From Arenicella sp. (GTDB lineage Bacteria > Pseudomonadota > Gammaproteobacteria > Arenicellales > Arenicellaceae), in the NCBI GenBank assembly GCA_018677115.1, contig JAHHOC010000219.1, positions 1 to 5,290 on the forward strand: a DNA stretch of 5,290 nucleotides, in the 5' to 3' direction. A program made the position numbers and the translations under genes. This document shows, one piece after another, positions 1-5,290 of this stretch (position 1 is its first letter; every line of letters starts with the position of its first letter). The notes beneath the pieces are model-generated. The model was not told the origin of the DNA. It saw only the letters and a list, made by a program, of their open reading frames with translations, and ran no database searches.

Positions 1-14
1 GATGTACCTACCCC

Positions 15-67
15 TTAGCTATTTCAATAAGCGACCAGAATTATTGAAAATTTTGTCGCTTAGCTAA
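15..67. repeat. Interleaved inverted repeats, pseudoknot-like element downstream of araC
   Basis: Three complementary arm pairs lie within 53 bases: TTAGCTA (15-21) with TAGCTAA (61-67), AAGCGAC (29-35) with GTCGCTT (55-61), and TTTCAATAA (22-30) with TTATTGAAA (41-49). The first two can stack as a long stem with a one-sided bulge at 21-28. The third pair would join that bulge to the terminal loop, giving a pseudoknot, or would form a competing hairpin. The element lies about 30 bases past the araC stop. Neither strand shows the T-run of a classical intrinsic terminator after the stem, so a 3'-end or processing role for araC mRNA is only a guess. A small structured RNA, a degenerate repeat or an insertion scar are alternatives. 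Confidence 0.5.
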
Positions 68-96
68 AACAGCAGGTTCTGAGATTCGCATTGAGC

Positions 97-1110
97 CTAT
101 CGATTCGCCCGACGATATCCGAGCGGAGTCATTCCCGTCCATTTCTTGAAGGCCCGGATAAAAGCGCTGGGTTCAGAGAACCCGACCATCATCGCTATCT
201 CCTCAATCTTGTTTTTTTCGCTGAACAAAAGGTTAATAGCGGTATCCCGGCGGGTTTGCATTTTAATCTCCTTGAACGACGTATCTTCGGCCAGCAGGCG
301 ACGGTGCAACACCTGTTGACTCATCTGGAAATGCGCGGCCGCCTGTGTCAGGGTCGCTTCATAATTGCCCCGACGAATGTTCTTCTCCAGCCATCGCCGG
401 ACCTGGTCACTAATCGCGCGATAGTGCCTGGGTTGATAGAGCAATGACAAATTGGTACCACGCAGATAACTTTCAAGTGTGTCCGGCGTTTGCACAATAT
501 CCAGAGTTACGTATCGCGTATCGAACGTAAGCTGACAGATCGGTTGCCCATATTTTATTTCTGCACCGTAGAACAGGGCACGGTACTCGGCACTGTAGCT
601 AGGCTCGGCAAAGTTCATCGATACAGAAATCAGCGGAATAAACTGACCGCTCAGCCAGCAGTGAAAACGATGAACCGAGGACAGCAATGCGACAACGCAA
701 TAATCGTTTAACGGACGGCTATTTTCGATAACACTTACATCGTAGAAAACTTTGCCGCCAGAGATCATCACCTCGTGGTGGTATGTGTTGGCAAACAAAT
801 TCCAGTAATGCGCGGTGCGCTTGATCGAGCGCTTGACCGTCTTGGCTCCGATACAGGCCCGGCACATCATGGCGAAACTGCCTAACGGTTGTTTACGCGC
901 TGCCAGGCCAAGAAATTCATCATCCAGAATGCGCATAATTTCACGCGCGATAGCGGCAAACGATTCCAATGGCACACGGGTCTCCCCATGAGCGAGGGTC
1001 AGGCGCGAGACATTATTATTAGAGAGGATCTCATTGCAGTTGATTCCCTGCTGCTCCGCACCGGCAAGCAGCATTTCTACAAACACGCTGGAGACGGTTA
1101 TCTCCCTCAT
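97..1110 (-). CDS. AraC/XylS-family transcriptional regulator with AraC-type ligand-binding domain
   Basis: Cytoplasmic DNA-binding regulator of 337 residues, a normal length for AraC proteins with the N-terminal 'arabinose-binding-like' domain. Residues about 10-190 match that domain in style, including the segment near 163-205 ([13 protein letters not shown], later [12 protein letters not shown]) that typically follows the effector-binding fold. Residues about 231-337 are the DNA-binding domain. The first helix-turn-helix lies around 253-279 ([20 protein letters not shown]). The second lies around 302-334, with the family signature [20 protein letters not shown]. The ATG at 1110 was chosen because AGGA (1117-1120 on the plus strand) sits 6 nt upstream. 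A GTG at 1185 would add 25 residues with no family resemblance. It is divergent from the beta-oxidation operon, so it is probably that operon's activator, responding to a lipid-derived or related ligand. This role is inferred from position; the family assignment is firm. Confidence 0.94.
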   Translation of the reverse strand: MREITVSSVFVEMLLAGAEQQGINCNEILSNNNVSRLTLAHGETRVPLESFAAIAREIMRILDDEFLGLAARKQPLGSFAMMCRACIGAKTVKRSIKRTAHYWNLFANTYHHEVMISGGKVFYDVSVIENSRPLNDYCVVALLSSVHRFHCWLSGQFIPLISVSMNFAEPSYSAEYRALFYGAEIKYGQPICQLTFDTRYVTLDIVQTPDTLESYLRGTNLSLLYQPRHYRAISDQVRRWLEKNIRRGNYEATLTQAAAHFQMSQQVLHRRLLAEDTSFKEIKMQTRRDTAINLLFSEKNKIEEIAMMVGFSEPSAFIRAFKKWTGMTPLGYRRANR

Positions 1111-1166
1111 ACCCGATCCTGGCCGGTTGTTTTTGTCATCGATGCTGGATGTTGCAATTGGTAAGG

Positions 1167-1186
1167 TGTGCGGGACTTTACGCACA
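1167..1186. repeat. Inverted repeat TGTGCG-N8-CGCACA
   Basis: The perfect 6-base arms at 1167-1172 and 1181-1186 are separated by 8 bases. The centre-to-centre distance of 14 bases is longer than one helical turn. It could be a dimer operator or a short hairpin in the araC leader. Six-base arms can occur by chance. Confidence 0.35.
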
Positions 1187-1217
1187 TTTATTCGTCAAGA
1201 ACGATATTTATTGTCAA
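1186..1217. promoter_or_regulatory. Direct repeat, candidate AraC-family operator
   Basis: ATTTATTCGTCAA (1186-1198) recurs as ATTTATTGTCAA (1206-1217), identical apart from one missing C. The copies are offset by 19-20 bases, close to two helical turns. AraC-family dimers commonly bind tandem half-sites spaced about 21 bases apart on one face of the helix, so this fits an operator for the divergent regulator. Binding itself is inferred. The repeat lies about 57-88 bases upstream of the transcription start proposed for the operon. Confidence 0.45.
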
Positions 1218-1227
1218 TTAATTCAAT

Positions 1228-1233
1228 ATTATA
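1228..1233 (-). promoter_or_regulatory. Candidate -10 element for araC
   Basis: The minus strand reads a perfect TATAAT here. No recognisable -35 hexamer lies 16-18 bases upstream, where the sequence is CGGCCG. If used, the transcript would start near 1221 and carry a leader of about 110 nt. The direct repeat at 1186-1217 would then lie just downstream of the start, a placement that would suit autorepression. An AT-rich chance match is possible. Confidence 0.25.
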
Positions 1234-1261
1234 TGTCATTTTTATCGTTTCGGCCGACGCG

Positions 1262-1267
1262 TAGAAT
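1262..1267 (+). promoter_or_regulatory. Candidate -10 element for the beta-oxidation operon
   Basis: TAGAAT matches the sigma-70 -10 consensus at five of six positions. The hexamer 17 bases upstream (1239-1244, TTTTTA) is a poor -35, as expected for an activator-dependent promoter. The start would be near 1274, leaving a leader of about 30 nt before the thiolase ATG. Confidence 0.3.
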
Positions 1268-1304
1268 ACCGCCATCAGCAATATCACGTTTTATCGAGGA
1301 GCCC

Positions 1305-2513
1305 ATGAGTAACGAAGCCTATATCTATGACGCAATCCGCACGCCACGCAGCAAGGGGAAAAACGACGGTACCCTGCACGAAGTAAAGCCCATTGATTTG
1401 GGTGCCGGGCTGTTGCGATCCATGCAGGAGCGCAATGATCTGGATACTTCTTACGTTGACGATGTGGTGATGGGTTGCGTTGCGCCGGTAGGCGAACAGG
1501 GCAGTGATATAGCCAAGATGATGGTGCAGAATGCCGATTGGGACGAATCAGTTGCCGGCGTACAGTTGAACCGCTTTTGTGCGTCCGGTCTTGAAGCAGT
1601 CAATACCGCCGCGCAAAAAGTAGCTTCCGGCTGGGAGCAGCTGGTTGTTGCCGGTGGCGTTGAAAGCATGTCGCGTGTGCCCATGGGTTCAGATGGCGGG
1701 GCTATGTCTGGTGACGCTGCGTTTGCCATCAAAACCAGTTTTGTGCCGCAGGGCATCGGTGCCGACACGCTCGCCACCCTGGATGGATATTCACGGGAAG
1801 ATGTTGACGCCTTTGCTCTTGAATCACAAAAACGCGCAGCCAATGCTCGCGACAATGGCTGGTTCGATAATTCTGTTATTCCAGTGACGGACACAAATGG
1901 CGCAGTGATACTGGAGCGTGATGATTTCATCAAACCCGACTCGACAATGGAGGGTCTGGGCGCCTTGCGTGCCTCGTTTGAAGAAATGGGCAAATACGGA
2001 TTCGACGATATTATTTTAAAAAAATACAACCAGCTCGAACGAATCAACCATGTACACACACCCGGCAACTCGTCGGGCATAGTAGATGGTGCCAGCGCGG
2101 TGTTGATAGGCAGTGAGCAGGCGGGTAAGGATCTCGGGCTCAAAGCCAGGGGCCGCATCGTGGCGGGCGCGATTATATCCTCTGATCCTATCATTATGCT
2201 GTCTGGTCCAGGCCCGGCAGCTAAAAAAGCACTAAAAACAGCCGGTCTGGCAGCGGACGATATTGACCTGTGGGAAATCAACGAGGCGTTCGCGTCGGTT
2301 GCCATGCGCTATATGAAAGACCTGGATATTGATCACTCCATAACCAATGTGAACGGGGGATCGATAGCCATGGGCCATCCGCTGGGCGCCACCGGGGGTT
2401 GCCTGGTCAGCACAATGCTGGATGAGCTGGAACGGCGCGATCTGCGTCGGGCCATGTTGTCACTCTGTGTCGGAGGCGGCATGGGAATCTCGTGCATCAT
2501 CGAACGCGTATAA
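1305..2513 (+). CDS. fadA: Acetyl-CoA C-acyltransferase (thiolase), trifunctional-complex beta subunit type
   Basis: Degradative thiolase that cleaves 3-ketoacyl-CoA with CoA to acetyl-CoA plus a shortened acyl-CoA, the last step of beta-oxidation; cytoplasmic. The 402-residue length is typical. All catalytic elements are visible: nucleophile Cys92 in [17 protein letters not shown] at 326-330, His358 in GHPLGATGG, and Cys388 in CVGGGMG. The ATG at 1305 follows GAGGAG (1296-1301) by 3 nt. The same frame stays open upstream to 1149, but those 52 codons cross the AT-rich control region and look non-coding. From memory, the N-terminus ([15 protein letters not shown]), the stretch HEVKP, and [14 protein letters not shown] closely resemble mycobacterial FadA of the trifunctional protein. 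The symbol reflects that resemblance rather than orthology to E. coli fadA. It is first in the operon, 31 nt before its presumed partner. Chain-length preference cannot be told. Confidence 0.96.
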   Translation: MSNEAYIYDAIRTPRSKGKNDGTLHEVKPIDLGAGLLRSMQERNDLDTSYVDDVVMGCVAPVGEQGSDIAKMMVQNADWDESVAGVQLNRFCASGLEAVNTAAQKVASGWEQLVVAGGVESMSRVPMGSDGGAMSGDAAFAIKTSFVPQGIGADTLATLDGYSREDVDAFALESQKRAANARDNGWFDNSVIPVTDTNGAVILERDDFIKPDSTMEGLGALRASFEEMGKYGFDDIILKKYNQLERINHVHTPGNSSGIVDGASAVLIGSEQAGKDLGLKARGRIVAGAIISSDPIIMLSGPGPAAKKALKTAGLAADDIDLWEINEAFASVAMRYMKDLDIDHSITNVNGGSIAMGHPLGATGGCLVSTMLDELERRDLRRAMLSLCVGGGMGISCIIERV

Positions 2514-2544
2514 GCGCAAACCAATAAAAATCAGGATCAAAAAA

Positions 2545-4692
2545 ATGAGTGTTTTTAAATACCACAAAGAGCAGGACGGCATCGTTACTGTCACTATGGA
2601 CATGACCGGTCCGGTCAATGCCATGAACCAGGAATACCAGCAGGCCATGCACGAAACCATAGAACAACTGGAAGCGGAACAGGAGCTTACCGGTGTTATT
2701 TTTGCATCTGCTAAGAAAGTGTTTTTCGCCGGTGGTGATTTAAATGACCTGGTGAAAGCGGATCCGGACAACGCCGAAGGTTTTCGGCTCGGTGCGGAAG
2801 CCATGAAGGGGGATTTGCGCCGCCTGGAGAAATTGCCTGTGCCGGTGGTTGCGGCAATCAACGGGGCAGCACTCGGCGGAGGTTACGAGCTCTGCCTGGC
2901 CTGCAATCATCGCATTGCGTTCGATGATAAATCGGTACAGATCGGACTGCCTGAATGCTCCCTCGGATTGTTTCCCGGCGGCGGCGGTGTGGTGCGCATG
3001 ACCAACTTGCTCGGCGTGGAAAAAGCCCTGCCCTTTATTCTTGAAAGCAAACGACTGGTGCCCGCCAAAGCGCTGGCAGCCGGCTTAATTGACGAGACAG
3101 TCGATTCACTTGAAGAATTGCTGCCCGCCGCCAGAGCGTGGATTTTGCAGAATAAGGATAATCAAGAGGCTGCGGTGCAGCCCTGGGATCGCAAAGGTTT
3201 CCGTATACCGGGAGGGGCAATTAATTCGCCAAAAAATGCCCAGCTGGCGGTGATGGGACCTACCATGCTGCACCAGAAAACCCGCGGTCTGCTGCCACAG
3301 GCGATTGCTGTCATGGACGTTGCGTTTCAGGCATCAATGTTGGATCTGGACACCGCACTGCGCATCGAAGGACGGGAGTTCGCACACGTAGCAACAGGCC
3401 CTGTTGCCAAAAATATGATTACCGCGTTTTTCTTTCAGCTCAACCAGATCAATGGTGGTGCCAGCAGACCTAAAAATGTGGAGAAAAACCCAACCCGCAA
3501 AGTCGGTATCCTCGGCGCAGGCATGATGGGTCAGGGAATTGCCTATGTGTCTGCCATGGCCGGGATTGAAGTGGTATTAAAAGACGTTTCGCAGGAAGCG
3601 GCTGAAAAAGGTAAAGCCTACTCGGAAAAATTGCTGACCAAGCGTATTGAGCGTGGCCAGATGGATGAAGCCGGAGCAAAGCGAGTGCTCGATCTGATAA
3701 CACCGACTGCGGAAGACAAAGATCTGCAGGGATGTGATTTAATCGTAGAAGCGGTGTTTGAAAACATTGAGCTCAAACATAAGATAACCAAAGCCACTGA
3801 GAAATATCTGTCTGAGGATGGCGTCTGGGGATCCAACACCTCGACCCTGCCAATCACGCAGTTGGCTAAAGCGAGTGACAAGCCGCAGAACTTTGTCGGC
3901 ATTCATTTCTTTTCACCAGTCGACAAAATGCCGCTGGTAGAAATCATTACCGGCGAAAAAACCAGTGATGAAGCACTCGCCAAGGCCTTTGATTACACCC
4001 AGCAGATTCGCAAAATACCGATTGTGGTTAATGACTCTTTGGGCTTTTTTACTTCACGGACATTTGGTACTTACCTTGACGAAGGTGCGCAACTGTTGGT
4101 GGAAGGTGTGCACCCGGTAAAAATCGACAGCCTGGGTAAAGCCATCGGTATGCCAGTCGGTCCGTTGCAGATTCAAGACGAAACCAGTCTGGAGTTAACC
4201 CGCAAGGCTCAGGAGACCTGGAAGGAAATGGGTGTGCTCGACAAATGGGGTGACGGCACGGTCATTCGTCGCGTGATCGATGACATGATTACCAACAATG
4301 GTCGTGGCGGCCGTTACCATGGTGGTGGATACTACGAGTACCATGAAGATGGCAGCAAGAATATCTGGCCGGGCTTATTCGATCTCTATTATGATGAGTC
4401 GGTGCACGTACCGGATGATGACATTAAAGACCGCCTCATGTTCCGCCAGGTCATTGAGGCGCTAAAATGTCTGGAATCAGGCGTGTTGCGGAGTGTCGCC
4501 GATGGCAATATCGGCTCGATTATGGGCATTGGTGCGCCACCCCATACGGGAGGCTTCATCCAGTACGTAAACACCTACGGCTTCGACAACTTTATTGCCC
4601 GCTGTGACGAGCTGTCAGCAAAATATGGGGACCGGTTCGATTGCCCCGATATTGTCCGCGAGCATGCTAAGTCCGGTGAGCTGTTTGCCTGA
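2545..4692 (+). CDS. fadB: Bifunctional enoyl-CoA hydratase / 3-hydroxyacyl-CoA dehydrogenase (trifunctional-complex alpha subunit type)
   Basis: Two-domain beta-oxidation enzyme of 715 residues that hydrates trans-2-enoyl-CoA and oxidises the 3-hydroxyacyl-CoA with NAD+. The N-terminal crotonase domain (about 1-200) has oxyanion-hole segments FFAGGDL (60-66) and NGAALGGGYE, with catalytic Glu115 and Glu137 (GLPECSLGLFPGGGG). After a linker, the NAD-binding domain (about 318-495) starts with GILGAGMMGQG (glycines 324, 326, 329) and acidic Asp347. The dehydrogenase His454/Glu466 pair lies in HFFSPVDKMPLVE. The C-terminal helical domains run from NDSLGFFTSR to the end, including CLESGVL and GSIMGIG. 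AGGA (2533-2536) lies 8 nt before the ATG; the upstream in-frame extension overlaps the thiolase and was rejected. From memory it resembles mycobacterial FadB (about 720 residues) more than E. coli FadB or FadJ. For example, it reads QDETSLEL where E. coli-type proteins have a D-x-x-G-L-D motif. It probably pairs with the preceding thiolase. Both active sites look intact. Confidence 0.96.
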   Translation: MSVFKYHKEQDGIVTVTMDMTGPVNAMNQEYQQAMHETIEQLEAEQELTGVIFASAKKVFFAGGDLNDLVKADPDNAEGFRLGAEAMKGDLRRLEKLPVPVVAAINGAALGGGYELCLACNHRIAFDDKSVQIGLPECSLGLFPGGGGVVRMTNLLGVEKALPFILESKRLVPAKALAAGLIDETVDSLEELLPAARAWILQNKDNQEAAVQPWDRKGFRIPGGAINSPKNAQLAVMGPTMLHQKTRGLLPQAIAVMDVAFQASMLDLDTALRIEGREFAHVATGPVAKNMITAFFFQLNQINGGASRPKNVEKNPTRKVGILGAGMMGQGIAYVSAMAGIEVVLKDVSQEAAEKGKAYSEKLLTKRIERGQMDEAGAKRVLDLITPTAEDKDLQGCDLIVEAVFENIELKHKITKATEKYLSEDGVWGSNTSTLPITQLAKASDKPQNFVGIHFFSPVDKMPLVEIITGEKTSDEALAKAFDYTQQIRKIPIVVNDSLGFFTSRTFGTYLDEGAQLLVEGVHPVKIDSLGKAIGMPVGPLQIQDETSLELTRKAQETWKEMGVLDKWGDGTVIRRVIDDMITNNGRGGRYHGGGYYEYHEDGSKNIWPGLFDLYYDESVHVPDDDIKDRLMFRQVIEALKCLESGVLRSVADGNIGSIMGIGAPPHTGGFIQYVNTYGFDNFIARCDELSAKYGDRFDCPDIVREHAKSGELFA

Positions 4693-4710
4693 ATTACGAA
4701 AGGAGCGATC

Positions 4711-5290
4711 ATGGCAGAATATGACTTCATCAACTATAGCGTTTCTAACTCGGTAGCGACTATTGCCCTGAATACGCCCGCCAAGCTGAACGCTTTTCAC
4801 CGGAAAATGCGCCTGGATCTGATCGAGGCGATCGGCCAGGCGGAAGCTGACGACTCGGTGCGTATAGTGATCCTTACAGGGGAGGGAAGAGCTTTTTCAG
4901 CGGGCGCTGACTTAACAGAACCCATGCCGGACGTCGATAGCTTTGTGGAAATTCACACCGCTGAGTACACAAGTTGGCTAATGACCATTCACAATTCCGA
5001 AAAGTTGTACATCAGTGCAGTCAATGGCGCCTGCGCCGGTATTGGTACCGCCGTTGCCATGAATTGTGACCTGATGATAATGGCTGAAGACGCTTATCTG
5101 TATCAGGCCTTTTCGGCAATCGGCCTGATGCCTGATGGTGGAGCAAACTGGCTGCTACTGCACAAGCTTGGTTATCAGCGCGCCATCGAGATGGCGATTG
5201 ATGCCGGCCGCTTATCGGCTGAACAGTGTCTGGAGCTCGGCATTGCCAATAAAGTAGTAGCGCCTGACGAGTTATTGAGTGAGGCTCAGG
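4711..5290 (+). CDS. Enoyl-CoA hydratase/isomerase family protein, PaaG-like active site (3' end beyond window)
   Basis: Partial crotonase-superfamily enzyme; 193 codons are present and the frame is open at the right edge (usual full length about 255-270). AAAGGAG (4699-4705) sits 5 nt before the ATG, and the gene starts 18 nt after the preceding stop, so it belongs to the operon. Crotonase-fold features visible are the CoA/oxyanion segment FSAGADL (62-68), NGACAGIGTAVAMNCD (105-120), and GLMPDGGANWLL (138-149). By hand alignment, the two hydratase glutamates are replaced by Ala114 and Phe134. Asp142 in the MPDGG segment occupies the place of the aspartate in PaaG-type isomerases, which usually read GLIPD-x-GGT. 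An enoyl-CoA or ring-type isomerase role is therefore more likely than simple hydration. The neighbouring alpha subunit already supplies a complete hydratase site, which supports an accessory function. The substrate is unknown, and automatic annotation will probably call it enoyl-CoA hydratase. Confidence 0.94.
   Translation, partial: MAEYDFINYSVSNSVATIALNTPAKLNAFHRKMRLDLIEAIGQAEADDSVRIVILTGEGRAFSAGADLTEPMPDVDSFVEIHTAEYTSWLMTIHNSEKLYISAVNGACAGIGTAVAMNCDLMIMAEDAYLYQAFSAIGLMPDGGANWLLLHKLGYQRAIEMAIDAGRLSAEQCLELGIANKVVAPDELLSEAQ

Larger units (their letters stand above)
1111..1304. promoter_or_regulatory. Divergent araC / beta-oxidation operon control region
   Basis: This 194-base gap separates two divergently transcribed genes and must hold both promoters. 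Its middle (about 1186-1250) is markedly AT-rich compared with the flanking genes. It contains an inverted repeat at 1167-1186, a direct repeat at 1186-1217, a perfect minus-strand TATAAT at 1228-1233 and a plus-strand TAGAAT at 1262-1267. I found no sequence resembling the E. coli FadR operator or the Pseudomonas PsrA box, which argues mildly for control by the adjacent AraC protein rather than by a general fatty-acid repressor. Confidence 0.75.

Noticed and set aside
2..67. Possible 3' end of an upstream plus-strand gene (open from the left edge to a TAA at 65-67)
   Set aside because: Only 22 codons are visible, with no recognisable motif, and they overlap the inverted-repeat element. This cannot be told from chance.
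15..67. Classical Rho-independent terminator or integron attC site
   Set aside because: No T-run follows the stem on either strand, and the conserved attC core ends (RYYYAAC / GTTRRRY) are not in the right arrangement.
1111..1185. 25-codon upstream extension of araC from a GTG at 1185
   Set aside because: The ATG at 1110 has an AGGA at proper spacing, and the extension shows no resemblance to AraC-family N-termini.
91..1264. Several plus-strand open frames of 73-118 codons opposite araC
   Set aside because: They are antisense to a well-supported AraC gene and show no family motifs. None has a context suggesting independent expression.
1149..1304. 52-codon upstream extension of the thiolase frame
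   Set aside because: It crosses the AT-rich control region. The thiolase family starts at the [15 protein letters not shown] segment, and a Shine-Dalgarno site directly precedes the ATG at 1305.
1451..2305. A 284-codon open frame on the minus strand inside the thiolase
   Set aside because: It lies opposite a complete thiolase with all catalytic motifs. Its composition is rich in Ser, Ala and Pro, as expected from the complement of a coding frame, and it has no recognisable domain.
2514..2544. Internal promoter or terminator between thiolase and the alpha subunit
   Set aside because: The 31-base gap is A-rich and holds only a ribosome-binding site; no hairpin or paired hexamers are visible.

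Overview
The window reads as chromosomal DNA from a proteobacterium, most likely a gammaproteobacterium. GC content is moderate by eye, Shine-Dalgarno sites precede the genes, and the layout is an AraC-type regulator divergent from a fatty-acid-type beta-oxidation operon. This taxonomic guess rests on gene style and base composition only. I see no mobile element, CRISPR array, rRNA or tRNA.

Layout. Positions 1-96 are non-coding and hold a compact set of interleaved inverted repeats. Positions 97-1110 (minus strand) encode an AraC/XylS-family regulator with an AraC-type N-terminal ligand domain and a C-terminal double helix-turn-helix. Positions 1111-1304 are an AT-rich divergent control region with a direct repeat of about two helical turns, a short inverted repeat and candidate promoter elements. 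On the plus strand follow a thiolase (1305-2513), a two-domain enoyl-CoA hydratase/3-hydroxyacyl-CoA dehydrogenase (2545-4692) and a crotonase-superfamily protein running off the right edge (4711 to beyond 5290). The gaps of 31 and 18 nt indicate one operon.

How the genes fit. The thiolase and the two-domain protein look like the beta and alpha subunits of a trifunctional beta-oxidation complex. From memory, both resemble the mycobacterial FadA/FadB pair more than E. coli FadA/FadB, and the thiolase-first order also matches that pair. Together they would hydrate an enoyl-CoA, oxidise the 3-hydroxyacyl-CoA and cleave the 3-ketoacyl-CoA. The third gene keeps the crotonase CoA fold but lacks both hydratase glutamates. 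It carries a PaaG-like aspartate, so it is better read as an isomerase-type accessory enzyme. The AraC protein is the obvious candidate for a substrate-responsive regulator of the operon. The substrate cannot be told from this window.

The genes are recognisable families and I see no clearly new system. The points most worth a second look are the pseudoknot-like element at 15-67, the candidate AraC operator at 1186-1217 and the altered active site of the third enzyme.
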